Shown in pieces: positions 54,486 to 63,647 of a stretch of 64,000 nt of DNA. The DNA comes from Paraburkholderia metrosideri (GTDB lineage: Bacteria > Pseudomonadota > Gammaproteobacteria > Burkholderiales > Burkholderiaceae). Within the stretch, counting starts at the first letter, position 1; each line of letters starts with the position of its first letter. The notes beneath the pieces are model-generated. The model worked only from the letters and a program-made list of their open reading frames with translations. It ran no database searches and had not been told where the DNA came from. The stretch is from contig NZ_CAJHCP010000009.1 in assembly GCF_904848625.1 (NCBI RefSeq), forward strand, positions 310,001 to 374,000, in the 5' to 3' direction. The translations under genes and the position numbers were made by a program.

Positions 54486-55652
54486 ATGAAGAACAGCACC
54501 CTCAAGGCAACGGTTATCGCTGTTGCCGCTTTCGCCGCATCCTCGGCAGCAATGGCACAGTCGTCAGTCACCCTGTACGGCATGCTCGACGCAGGTATCA
54601 GCTACACCTCGAACGTTAATGGCCACTCGGTAGTCGCCATGGTTGGCGGTGCCTCAGGTTCGAACAAGTGGGGCATCCAGGGTCAGGAAGACCTAGGCGG
54701 CGGCCTCAAGGCGGTCTTCAAGCTCGAAAATGGTTTCAACATTGCGACCGGCGGCATCGGCGGCCAGGGCCCAATTGGCTCCTCGCGTTCGCTGTTCAAT
54801 CGCCAGGCCTACGTAGGCGTCACTTCGGACCAGTACGGTACGCTGCGTCTGGGTCGCCAGATCGATGCCGTGACGGAAATGGTTCAAGGCCTGACGGGCG
54901 ACGGCATTTCGGCTTCGACGTTCTCGACCCCGGGCGACGTGGACAACAACGACAACACGACGAACCAGAACAACGCCGTCAAGTACATTTCGCCGATTTT
55001 CCACGGCCTCCAGGCTGAAGGCGCGTACTCGTTCGGTGGCGTTGCCGGTGCTATGGGTTCGGGTCAATCGTGGTCGGTGGCTACGGACTACGCTCAAGGC
55101 GGCCTGACGGTCGCTGGCGGCTACTTCCATGCTGCAAACCAGGGCGCGGCCGGCTGGCAGAACGCAACGGCACAACCGTCGTTCGGTGGTGCTCTGGGCT
55201 ACCCGAGCTCGGGTTACAACGGTGGCAATGCGTTCAAGAGCGCGGGCATCGCTCAAATCGCTGGCCAATACCAGTTTGGTCAGTACACGGCTGGCCTGCG
55301 CTACTCGAACGCTCAGTACCAGGGTAACGATGGCCAACAGTCGATCCATTTCAACGTGGTGGGTGCCCTTCTGCAGTATCAGGCAACCCCGGCGCTGTCG
55401 CTGGCTGCTGGCTACACGTACGTCTACGGTTCGGCAGCCACGCCTGCGCAAGCCGCTGAGGGCCGCACGATGGCTTCGATCAACCAGGCGTCGCTGGGTG
55501 CTACGTACGCACTGTCGAAGCTTACCTCGCTATACGCGATGGGTGCCTACGTTCATGCTCAGGGCGCTCAGGCTTCGGCTGCGGACTTCGGCAATACCGC
55601 ATCGGGCGGCAACCAGGTTCAAGCCAACATTGGCATCTACCACCGGTTCTAA
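54486..55652 (+). CDS. Gram-negative porin (OmpC-like, Burkholderia type)
   Basis: Outer-membrane trimeric porin of 388 residues. The signal peptide MKNSTLKATVIAVAAFAASS and the mature start QSSVTLYGMLDAGISYTSN are classic for Burkholderiales general porins. The barrel continues with NKWGIQGQEDLGGGLKAVF and RQAYVGVTSDQYGTLRLGRQ and ends with the aromatic-terminated strand IGIYHRF required for outer-membrane assembly. Codon use is highly biased toward a few codons, as in strongly expressed genes. A strong hairpin terminator follows. Provides diffusion of small hydrophilic solutes. Confidence 0.95.
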   Translation: MKNSTLKATVIAVAAFAASSAAMAQSSVTLYGMLDAGISYTSNVNGHSVVAMVGGASGSNKWGIQGQEDLGGGLKAVFKLENGFNIATGGIGGQGPIGSSRSLFNRQAYVGVTSDQYGTLRLGRQIDAVTEMVQGLTGDGISASTFSTPGDVDNNDNTTNQNNAVKYISPIFHGLQAEGAYSFGGVAGAMGSGQSWSVATDYAQGGLTVAGGYFHAANQGAAGWQNATAQPSFGGALGYPSSGYNGGNAFKSAGIAQIAGQYQFGQYTAGLRYSNAQYQGNDGQQSIHFNVVGALLQYQATPALSLAAGYTYVYGSAATPAQAAEGRTMASINQASLGATYALSKLTSLYAMGAYVHAQGAQASAADFGNTASGGNQVQANIGIYHRF

Positions 55653-55718
55653 TCGCATATTCAAACGCCTGGGGTAGTGGACGCACGACCCCAGACAAAA
55701 GAATCCCGGTAGTGAATT

Positions 55719-55762
55719 GCACCCCAAAAGTTGGACATTGGTCCAATCTTTGGGGTGTTTTT
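55719..55762 (+). terminator. strong hairpin terminator after the porin gene
   Basis: GCACCCCAAAAGTTGGAC pairs with GTCCAAT-C-TTTGGGGTG across the loop ATTG, followed by TTTTT. It lies 66 bp after the porin stop. The arms also look like the terminal repeats of an IS3-type element placed head to head. Confidence 0.8.
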
Positions 55763-55783
55763 CATGTTCACCGAACGTTGCAT

Positions 55784-55814
55784 TGTCCCAATCCGAATCA
55801 GTCGTATTGGGACA
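55784..55814. promoter_or_regulatory. 9-bp perfect inverted repeat, unknown role
   Basis: TGTCCCAAT (55784-55792) and ATTGGGACA (55806-55814) with a 13-bp spacer. No gene start follows closely, so it is either an orphaned operator from a lost gene or part of decayed mobile DNA. Confidence 0.4.
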
Positions 55815-56263
55815 GGTCATGAACAGAAGCGCCCATCTGGCCACAGCCGTACGGCCGCTCTCGCTCGATAACACGACAATCCCCTCTGCGCTTTTGTAAG
55901 ACTGCTTCGGTCGTCTTGATCCGGTCAGCGTGCTGCACAGCGCGGCCAGCTACGGCCTTGCCCAACCTGGCGACAGCGCCGTTGCGATATCAGTTGGCTC
56001 GACCTCGCCCGTGCTCCACGAACGATGACCGATGACAGTGAGAGACTTCGATCCAGGAGTCGTCGCGACATACAGATCGTTGGCATCAAGAGGGTCTGCA
56101 TCGAAGGTGACTGCATGGCCGCATTTCGAGCCGCTTGACCAGCGGCGTTGTCCCATCGGCCGCATGTTGCGAGAACACGATCAAGCTATCCCATCACTGC
56201 CTGCTCCCCCCTTTGACGTTTGCGCCGCCGCAGCGGACGGCGGCGCAAATCCCGCAATTAAAG
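55815..56263. other. about 450 bp without a recognised gene
   Basis: Short frames on both strands lack family features. It lies between the porin terminator and a truncated carbohydrate-binding gene. Confidence 0.4.
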
Positions 56264-56715
56264 TTATTGCGCTGCCGGTGCGCCGATGCCATCGATATCC
56301 GGCGCCCAACCCGAAGGGTTCGAGAAGATCAGCGCATTCGCGGTGCCCGACCTGAAGGTGCCGGTCACAGAGAGAGTCGAAATAGTGTTCCATCCACCGG
56401 TCGGCGGAAACGACACGGTGACAGGCGTCGATCCGTTGAAGCTGATGTCCGCCGAGCGTGGCGACGAGTCTCCGTTCGCATAACCGACCAGCACGGTATA
56501 AACCCCGTCAGCGGGCGCACTGATGTTGTTGATCGTCAACGTCCCGCCGTTGCCGACATAGCCGACGTCCGCCCCCCCCGAACAAGTGCTGCATGCCGAG
56601 ATACTCGCGCCACCGGCAAGTACGCTGCTCGACGCTTCTGCTTCGTAGGTGGCCTTGAACGGCGGTAGCGTGACGGGGCCTGCGACGGGCAATGTCAACT
56701 TGAAGACCGCGCTGG
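56264..56715 (-). pseudogene. 5'-truncated carbohydrate-binding module (CBM35/CBM6-like)
   Basis: The minus strand encodes about 150 residues that form one CBM35/CBM6-type beta-sandwich: YEAEASSSVLAGGASI, VGYVGNGGTLTINNISAPAD, GVYTVLVGYANGD, SADISFNGS and a final WAPDIDGIGA. Such modules sit at the C-terminus of glycoside hydrolases (for example GH27 alpha-galactosidases) and bind galactose or related sugars. The catalytic part is missing: coding similarity stops around 56712, where the opposing IS6 transposase sequence begins. The frame remains open into the transposase region, but that part is not meaningful. It is the stump of a hydrolase gene cut by the insertion. Confidence 0.7.
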
Positions 56716-56728
56716 GTAGAATGGGGGG

Positions 56729-57444
56729 GTGAAGAAAAATCCCTCGCCGTATCACGGTTTCCGTTTTCCGGCCGCAGTTATCAGTTGCGCGGTGCGCTGG
56801 TACCACCGTTTCAACCTGAGCCTGCGTGACATAGAGGAATTGCTGCCCGAGCGCGGCGTCGTGGTCAGCTACGAGTCGGTGCGCAACTGATGCGACCGAT
56901 TCGGCGCGATGTTTGCCTACCAGGTGAAAGCGGCCCGGCCGCGGCCGGGAACGAGCTGTTCGTGAAACTGCGCGGTAAGTCGTACGTGCTGTGGCGTGCG
57001 GTGGATGAGCGCGGCGTCGAACTCGACGTGCTGCTGCAAAAGCGCCGTGACAAGACTGCCGCAAGGCGCTTCTTCAAAAAGATGTTGCGCTCATACCCGG
57101 TGCCCCGGAAGATTGTCACCGACCAGCTGCGCAGCTATCCGGCGGCAGGATCCGAGGTGCCGCAGCTGGCCGGCGTGAAGCACGTATTCGTGAAGGCCTC
57201 GGCCCGGGTCAATAACCGCGCGGAGAACAGCCATCAGCCGATGCGGCGGCGTGAGCGTCAGATGCAGGGCTTCCGTGACCCGCGGCGCACGCAGCGCTTC
57301 CTGTCGAACTTCGGCCCGATCCGTCAGCACTTCGCGCTGCCCCGGCACAGGATGAGTGCGGCTAACCATAGCGCACAACTGCGGGTTCGTTTGGCCAGCT
57401 GGTTCCAGTGGACGGTCGCTGAGCCGTCTGGTGTCGATCGCTAA
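56729..57444 (+). pseudogene. IS6-family transposase, broken twice
   Basis: From a GTG at 56729 the sequence reads MKKNPSPYHGFRFPA, then AVRWYHRFNLSLRDIEELL and ERGVVVSYESVRN, an IS6-type N-terminus with helix-turn-helix. Codon 54 is TGA (56888-56890) where the family has Trp, followed by CDRFGAMFAYQVKAA. A second break near 56945 deletes the segment carrying the first catalytic aspartate (WHLDE) and shifts frame; the rest reads NELFVKLRGKSYVLWRA through VNNRAENSHQPMRRRERQMQ to the C-terminus. The protein cannot be active. It borders the truncated carbohydrate-binding gene. Confidence 0.85.
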
Positions 57445-58094
57445 TCAACAGGAATCCTACTCATACAGCATTGGTAAATGCCCACGTCGTCAACTTGACA
57501 AAGCCCCACCACGGTATAGGAAGGTCGCCGGGGACGTCTCGATGGAGACTGTGCGGAGCCCGAAGGCCTCCATTTCGGAGGCGAATACCACATCGCTCGA
57601 CCGACGAATCGATGCCGTGGCTTTAAGCAGCACGCAGTCGCTTGCCGTGAATTAGACCGGTTCTTCGTCGTCATCGACGAGGAACCAACGTGTGCCCGAA
57701 AGAAAACGTAGCAGCTTAGACCTTGTAACGTCCGGTAGTGCAACGACCGCTGGCCGCCCGCATCGAGGCATGAAACATTTAGCTCTGCGGTCCTATCGAT
57801 AGCGGACAGGGTCGCTTTGCGGAAAACAGAGACACTCGTTCAGATAATTCGACCCCGCCGCTTTGGTCGAAGAGACGGCATCTGCGTTAGCACTTGAACG
57901 ACCGCATTTGTGGGGCGTGCGGTCGCTGGAATGTCCGCTGCACGTATCCCGCGAGTGACTGTAGTTGGCCGAAGAACTAAACCGCTCGCGCGGTAGGGGC
58001 TGCGATCCGACGCTGGAGGTGGAGGTCAAGCCGGTCACGAGGTTTATGTTGGCGAACGAGGCAATCCGCCTCGCTCTTCAACAGGAGCCGAATC
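57445..58094. other. 650 bp between the IS6 relic and the integrase relic
   Basis: No gene recognised. CGACCGCA (57898-57905) and TGCGGTCG (57917-57924) form an 8-bp dyad. The segment is probably fragmented mobile DNA. Confidence 0.4.
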
Positions 58095-58796
58095 ATGACC
58101 TCCTTACCGGCAAACGTCAGCCCATTGCGCCAACGCATGATCGACGACATGCGCATGCGCCAGCTAGCCCCCAAGACGCAGGACATCTATCTGCACATCG
58201 TGCGTGAGTTCGCCCGGTTTCTCGGGCGCTCACCTGACACAGCCACCGTCGAGGACCTGCGCCGCTACCAGCTCTATCTGGTCGATCACGGCACATCGGC
58301 CGTGTCGCTGAACCATGCGATCACCGGCCTGAAGTTCTTCTTCACAGTCACGCTCGACCGGCCCGAGCTGACGGTCAGGATGCAACCGGTGCGCGTTCCC
58401 CGCATATTGCCCGTCGTGCTCAGTCCCGACGAAGTGCGGCGGCTGATCGAGGCAGCCGGCAACCTCAAGCACCAGACTGCGCTGTCGGTCGCTTACGGTG
58501 CCGGGCTGCGCGCGAGTGAAGTCGTAGCGCTGAAGGTCACCGACGTCGACAGCGAACGCATGACACTGCGTATCGAGCAGGGCAAGGGCCGCCGCGACCG
58601 CTACGCCATGCTCTCGCCGGTGCTGCTCGAGCGTCTGCGCGTATGGTGGCGCATGGCCCGTGCGCAGGGCAAGATGTTTGACGGCGGGTGGCTGTTTCCC
58701 GGGCTCGATCCGCTCGACCAGTTAAGCACGCGACAGTTGAACCGCGCCATTCATGCCGCCGCCGAAGCCGCGCACATCGACAAACGTGTAAGGTGA
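58095..58796 (+). pseudogene. tyrosine recombinase (XerC/D-like integrase), 3'-truncated
   Basis: Two hundred and thirty-three codons. The N-terminal SAM-like core-binding domain (RQRMIDDMRMRQLAPKTQDI to HAITGLKFFFTVTLD) is complete, and the catalytic domain starts with PVVLSPDEVRRLIEAA. Arg-I is in AYGAGLRASEVVALKVTDVD and the beta-hairpin lysine in QGKGRRDRYAML. The sequence stops at AAHIDKRVR, just before the expected HTLRHSFATHLLE block, so HxxR and the tyrosine nucleophile are lost. This recombinase type is common beside IS91-like transposases in Burkholderiales. Inactive as found. Confidence 0.85.
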
Positions 58797-58826
58797 GCCG
58801 AACTCAAGCAGAGGCGGCGCAGATTA

Positions 58827-59153
58827 ATGCGTGATATCACGCTGACCCAGGCCAACGCGAACTCCACCACTGGGGCGGCGACCGCAGCGGACACCACCCA
58901 GACAGCATTCGCCAACGCCTAGGCCAATCTCGCGACAGCCCGCGCCAATGCGATAAGTGCCGGCCCAAGGGGGCAACTGGCTCTCATCAACGCACAGAAC
59001 AACCTAGCCGTTGCCCAAGCACAGACTCCCACTGAACGAGGCGCGATCGCCGCTACAAACCAGCAAACGACACTCCTCACGGCGCAGGCCAACAACATCA
59101 ATGCACAGGTGGCGTTAGCCAAGGCCACCGCAGCCTTGGGGACCGGGCCATAG
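58827..59153 (+). pseudogene. Ala/Asn-rich coiled-coil ORF interrupted by an amber codon
   Basis: Reads MRDITLTQANANSTTGAATA, then a TAG at 58920-58922 in frame, then ANLATARANAISAGPRGQLA and LINAQNNLAVAQAQT up to a stop at 59151. The ANLATARAN/AQNNLAVAQAQ heptads resemble the long helices of outer-membrane efflux proteins or adaptor hairpins (TolC/EmrA type). It has no start region of such a protein and directly abuts the truncated integrase. Probably a fragment of an efflux gene. Confidence 0.5.
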
Positions 59154-59540
59154 CACTTTAAGGGTCGCCTGGATCTGCGAGTAGATTGCGCCCCCAATCG
59201 GCAACCGACCTTTGCCTCCATGACGCATCGGAGCGGCAAAGGACGATCAGCGCTGCCATTGCCTCAAACGACCGCAAAATGCTGCAGGGCTGTGGATGGA
59301 TCGAAAATAGCCGACCCTGCCTGGACGGGTATTCCACGCCAGATCACACCAGAGGGGAACATCCTGCGTGTCGATTCGCCTCGGGCAGATGTGCAAATTG
59401 CACGTTAAGGACGTTCATCACGGGTAGGACACGTAAAAGTGCAGTCTGCAGGACGCTGGGTTCGATTTTGCGTCTGGGAGACCGATTGTCGATACAGCCA
59501 CGATCTGGCCAGATCGCCGCGGCGCGCTGAAAGTCGACGC
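59154..59540. other. non-coding stretch
   Basis: Nothing recognised on either strand. Confidence 0.4.
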
Positions 59541-59568
59541 AAAACAAAACGCCACCCTCCGGTGGCGT
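59541..59568 (-). terminator. intrinsic terminator of the small basic protein gene
   Basis: ACGCCACC-CTCC-GGTGGCGT forms a tight hairpin (59549-59568); on the minus strand it is followed by GTTTTGTTTT. It lies 24 bp after the stop of the gene at 59592-59780. Confidence 0.85.
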
Positions 59569-59591
59569 CTCGCTCAGAAAAATCCAGGTGT

Positions 59592-59780
59592 TTACGACTC
59601 TGATTCCGCAGTGCGCCGGGTACGCACGCGTACCGTTGCACGGTAGATCTCGCGCGCCGTCTTTCCGGCCAGTGCACCGTTTTCGACCGCTGCTTCCGTT
59701 CGCTGGAGAATCACGGCAACGCCGCGCTTCTGCAGGGCTTTCACCTTCGGGCGTAGCTTGCTAGATGCGTTCAAAGCCAT
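59592..59780 (-). CDS. small basic protein of unknown function
   Basis: Protein of 62 residues, rich in Ala, Arg and Lys (KLRPKVKALQKRGVAVILQR, then a helical AREIYRATVRVRTRR). A perfect AAGGAGG lies six bases before the ATG, and a strong terminator follows, so it is a genuine expressed gene. The basic helical character would suit nucleic-acid binding, but no family is recognised. It is preceded on the same strand by another uncharacterised gene (59826-60314). Confidence 0.7.
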   Translation of the reverse strand: MALNASSKLRPKVKALQKRGVAVILQRTEAAVENGALAGKTAREIYRATVRVRTRRTAESES

Positions 59781-59825
59781 AAAAACCTCCTTCGTCAGAT
59801 GCTGGCCGGGTCACACAGCGAAACG

Positions 59826-60314
59826 TTACCCCGAGTTCACCGCACCCAAATTTCCTCGCCAATCTATATATAACGCGTCCAGTTTGCCCGTTTGTGGCAT
59901 GTAAAAGTATTGCGTCGTTTCCGGAAACGCATCGGCATGCGCGATTAGCGTCATGCCGAGTGCCTCGCTGAACTGCCAGATCATCGCGGGATCGGGCAGC
60001 GGCCATTCGCTGGGGTAAAACATTGTCTCCGGATCCGCCTCGGCGCGAAAAAACTTGACCAGCCGGGAGTTTGGAGCGGGGAGGAAGGCTCCATTCCATG
60101 CAGCGGCGGTTTCGCGGACAAATTGTTCGTCGTGGCCCGCATATGTCATTACGTCAGCAAAAAAGACCAGGTAGCGGATGCCGTCGAAGTCGATGCCACT
60201 CGCTTCAATTGCGTCATCGACCGGGACAGGTTCGTTTACGCGCAACGCGCCTGTCCCGCCAACTCCCTCTGGGAAAAGCGCCGCCAGCAGGGCCTCGCTA
60301 ACAAACTCGATCAT
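59826..60314 (-). CDS. hypothetical cytoplasmic protein
   Basis: Acidic protein of 162 residues starting MIEFVSEALLAALFPEGVGG. Notable stretches are IDFDGIRYLVFFADVMTYAG, KFFRAEADPETMFYPSEWPL and TTQYFYMPQTGKLDALYIDW. There is no signal peptide, membrane helix or catalytic motif that I recognise. Size, acidity and aromatic content resemble small immunity or SMI1-like proteins, but no toxin gene is adjacent and this is speculative. GAGGAAAC precedes the ATG. The small basic gene follows 45 bp downstream on the same strand. Confidence 0.6.
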   Translation of the reverse strand: MIEFVSEALLAALFPEGVGGTGALRVNEPVPVDDAIEASGIDFDGIRYLVFFADVMTYAGHDEQFVRETAAAWNGAFLPAPNSRLVKFFRAEADPETMFYPSEWPLPDPAMIWQFSEALGMTLIAHADAFPETTQYFYMPQTGKLDALYIDWRGNLGAVNSG

Positions 60315-61633
60315 TCCAGTTTCCTCGTTTCGTTCCCCTCCACTTTCTCATCCCGGAGCCCATGTCCAGCAGGCAATTCCAACTGTCAGCCGCGCGTGCC
60401 AGCAGCAACTGGTGGCTCGAGATTCGGAAGCTTGTCGCAAGAGCGATGTGAGGTCGCCCATGATCACAAGTGACTATCATCCGGACCAGAATGACGACCG
60501 CCGCACCAATATGCCGCAGAATCTTTTCTGCACAATGTGGCGATCGCGTTGGCGAATTGCCCTGGCTCATTCGCCCAGACATGACAGGCGCGACATCATC
60601 GGATGTTCCGCACGCGACGCGACAACTCCTCCTTCGATCGGCCACTTCGGAGCGCCCGGCAGCCGGCAGGGTTGCCCGGACGGCATCGAGAATTGCGCAA
60701 GCGAGCCACACTCCTCAAGTTCCAGTGTGGCAAGCCGTATAGGCGAGGGCGGCATTACAGAACGACACAGACGAGAGGTCCGGCAAGACCGGGAAATAGA
60801 GCGGTATATTGAGGATGACCATGCACGACACCTCGCCGACCGCGTGCGGCTACTGATTTACGCCTGGAACCGTCCATTGCGGCGCCTCGTCCGGGACGTC
60901 GAGAAACCTGGCGTGCTTCGATTCGATCGAGGGCCCGATGCCACCGCACCTGCGGCTCGCATGCGCGGCTCCTCCGTTGACTCCGCCGGCGTCGGCCATC
61001 GTTGACACGGTCGTACGCATCTGGGGCGATTGTCTGGTCACGACGAAGGCGGGGCGACTCATGGTGGGCACGCTCGCTGTCAAAGGGCCAATTTCTGGCG
61101 CTGAATCGTTTGTGCTCATGTGGAACGGGCAGCAGTCTGACTCGCCCCGCTTGCAGGAAACCGATGATGCCTTCCGGACCATCTTTGCCCGGTACCCGGA
61201 GCTCTATCTGGCGGACGCCAGAAGGCTGCTTCGGGCCTATACGTCGAGGCTTCCTGGCGACACCAAGACCGCTCATAACCCGAAGGACTAGGCACGGCTA
61301 AGCGACGAGTGCCGGACGCTTCGTATCAACGCGAGACAACAGGCGATCGCGGGGAAGCTACTGACATGCAACTAACCGTCAATGACCCGATCCGCTTCCA
61401 CCGCTTCGCCAACAACCCGTTCCGCAAAAGCGAGGGAGGGTTCGCCACCCTAAGAATTCAACAAACCGTTGACCACAGCAAATTGTTTGCGATAACATTT
61501 GCGTTGGATGTTTGCGCTGCCATTTTTGTGGCCGACAGGAAATGACGCATTTGGCACGACCTGCTGCCGCAGTGCTGCGCGCACATAGTCAGACATACCG
61601 GCCACCGGAAACAGATTCCAAAAAACAGGAGAC
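60315..61633. other. 1.3 kb with no confident gene
   Basis: Frames overlap on both strands. The most protein-like is a plus-strand stretch at about 61000-61291 (VRIWGDCLVTTKAGRLMVGT, then RTIFARYPELYLADARRLLR), but its start and family are unclear. The last 100 bases must hold the promoter of the ABC operon; AAACAGGAGAC is the ribosome site of the permease. Confidence 0.35.
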
Positions 61634-62635
61634 ATGATGTACGCGACCAGCAATGGAGTAGCCCGCTCGCCCATATCGAGCGCGTTCAGGAGCTTTCTGG
61701 CATCCCGGGAGGCGGGCGTACTGGCAGCAGTGATCTGCCTGTGTGTGCTGTTCGCGTTCGCCAGCCCCGTCTTCCTGACCAGCATCAACATTCTCAACCT
61801 GCTCAGGCAGATCTCCCTGCTGGGCGTGCTGGCAATCGGCGCGACCTATGTGCTGATCATCTCCGAAGTCGATCTTTCAGTTGGCTCCCTGTACGGCTTT
61901 TCCGGCATGGCGGCCGGCATGATGCTCGTCCACGGTGTGCCCGAGCCGGTGGCGATTGTCGTAACCTTATTGCTGGGCGTGGTGTTCGGCATGCTCAACG
62001 GGGCCATTACGGTGGTCGGACGCATTCCGTCGTTCATCACGACACTCGGCACGCTGTATCTGATCCGCGGCGCGACGCTCGTGATGAGCAACGGCATGTC
62101 GGTGTCGCTGCCGACCGATCAGTCGATCTCGCCGATCATCAAGGCGCTCGCGCAAGGCAGCCTGATCGGTCATCTGTCGAATCAGGTGCTGGTGCTGATC
62201 GTCATTGCGGCGATCGGCTATGCGCTGCTCCACCGCACCACCTTCGGGTTCCATATTTTTGCGGTGGGCGGCAATGCGCGCGCCGCGAAGATCGTCGGCG
62301 TGCCGGTGGCGCGGACCAAGATCCTGGCCTTCGCGTTGGCCGGGCTGCTCGCGGCCTTCGCGGGCACGATCAACCTCGGCTTTCTCGAGAACGTCCAGGC
62401 CGTCACGGGCTCCGGCCTCGAACTCGACGTCATCGCCGCCGTGATCATCGGCGGAACCCGGCTCGGCGGCGGCGAAGGGTCGGTTGTAGGAACGCTGCTC
62501 GGGGTGCTGCTGATCGGGGTCGTGCGTGACGGCCTGATCCTGCTCGGCGTCACACCTTTCTGGCAAACGACGCTGATCGGCGTCGTGGTACTGGTCGCTG
62601 CTCTGATCGGCGGCGTCACTTCATCAAAGAAATGA
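61634..62635 (+). CDS. sugar ABC transporter permease (RbsC family)
   Basis: Inner-membrane permease of 333 residues with about nine to ten hydrophobic helices. LAIGATYVLIISEVDLSVGS near residue 74 and VGGNARAAKIVGVPVARTKI near residue 212 are hallmarks of the ribose/xylose/autoinducer-2 permease family. The C-terminal GLELDVIAAVIIGGTRLGGGEGSV block is also typical. ACAGGAGAC precedes ATGATG; either ATG may start. First gene of an importer operon with the binding protein and ATPase downstream; permease-first order is less usual. Confidence 0.93.
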   Translation: MMYATSNGVARSPISSAFRSFLASREAGVLAAVICLCVLFAFASPVFLTSINILNLLRQISLLGVLAIGATYVLIISEVDLSVGSLYGFSGMAAGMMLVHGVPEPVAIVVTLLLGVVFGMLNGAITVVGRIPSFITTLGTLYLIRGATLVMSNGMSVSLPTDQSISPIIKALAQGSLIGHLSNQVLVLIVIAAIGYALLHRTTFGFHIFAVGGNARAAKIVGVPVARTKILAFALAGLLAAFAGTINLGFLENVQAVTGSGLELDVIAAVIIGGTRLGGGEGSVVGTLLGVLLIGVVRDGLILLGVTPFWQTTLIGVVVLVAALIGGVTSSKK

Positions 62636-62660
62636 AATCCTGATCCGACGAGGAGACAAC

Positions 62661-63647
62661 ATGACATTCGTATCGAAGTGCGCAGTGCTGCTTTCAGCAG
62701 CGATGACCCTGATGTCGGCCGGCGCCAGCGCGGCGACGCCCGACGCGAACTTCCAGCTTGCGCCCGCCATCAAGGCGCAGGCCGCGGCCAAAACCAAGCC
62801 GACCTTCGTGGTTTCGTATCACGATCCGGCGCTGTCGGTCGCGGCTCCAATGCGCAAGGGCGTCGGGCTGGCGGCGAAAGAGCTGAACGTCAACGCGGTC
62901 TTCACGGGACCGGTCGGCGGCGGCGCAGAGAAGCAGGTCGCGGAACTGGAGAACTGGATCACCAAGGGCGTGGACGGCATCGCGGTGTCGTCGTCGTCGA
63001 CCGATGCGCTTGCGCCTGTGATCAACAAGGCGATTGCTGCAGGCATCCCGGTCGTCACGTTCAATACGGACAATCCGGCCTCGCATCGGCTGAGTTTCGT
63101 CGGCCAGGATCTCGCCTATTCGGGCGTGGTGATGGGCGATACGCTGGTCAAGCACATGGGTCAGAAGGGCAAGGTGCTGGTGTTCACCGTCGATGCAGCG
63201 GCCGAATGGTCGAAGGATCGCGAGAAGGGGCTGCGCCAGTCGCTCGCAAAATATCCGAACATCGCCATCGTCGGACTGGTGAATACGAGTAACGAGCCGC
63301 AGCAGATCTACGCTGCAATCGAAAACGCGATGCTCGCGCATCAGGATGTCACCGGCATCGTTTCGCTGGATTGCTGCAGCTTCCCGGCCATCGGCCAGTA
63401 TCTGCAACGCAATAGCCTGGCGGGCAAGATTCCCGTGGTTGGCTCGGATCTGTTGCCGCAAACCAAAGATCTGATCAAGGGCGGCGCATTAACGGCGACG
63501 ATTTCACAGAATCCGCAGCGTCAGGGTCATGACGCCGTGGTGGTGCTGAACCAGATTTTCACCGGCGCAAAGATGCCTGACTCGCATACCGATACGGGCG
63601 TCCAGGTGATCGACCGGGCAAGCGTGGATCAACATGCAGCCGAGTGA
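62661..63647 (+). CDS. sugar ABC transporter substrate-binding protein (RbsB-like)
   Basis: Periplasmic binding protein of 328 residues with a signal peptide ending SAGASAATPD (near residue 26). The mature protein is a periplasmic_binding_4/RbsB type: PTFVVSYHDPALSVAAPMRK, LENWITKGVDGIAVSSSSTD, GIPVVTFNTDNPASHRLSFV and PQRQGHDAVVVLNQ. Such proteins feed pentoses, hexoses, inositols or autoinducer-2 to the upstream permease. AGGAGACAAC precedes the ATG. The 3' end overlaps the ATPase start by 14 bases. Confidence 0.93.
   Translation: MTFVSKCAVLLSAAMTLMSAGASAATPDANFQLAPAIKAQAAAKTKPTFVVSYHDPALSVAAPMRKGVGLAAKELNVNAVFTGPVGGGAEKQVAELENWITKGVDGIAVSSSSTDALAPVINKAIAAGIPVVTFNTDNPASHRLSFVGQDLAYSGVVMGDTLVKHMGQKGKVLVFTVDAAAEWSKDREKGLRQSLAKYPNIAIVGLVNTSNEPQQIYAAIENAMLAHQDVTGIVSLDCCSFPAIGQYLQRNSLAGKIPVVGSDLLPQTKDLIKGGALTATISQNPQRQGHDAVVVLNQIFTGAKMPDSHTDTGVQVIDRASVDQHAAE

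Noticed and set aside
57898..57924. Possible attC or att site near the integrase
   Set aside because: The 8-bp dyad lacks the conserved core of integron attC sites and no duplicated att core was found at another border.
60755..61276. 173-codon minus-strand frame before the ABC operon
   Set aside because: Arg-rich with no start signal; the opposite strand is more protein-like, though also unconvincing.
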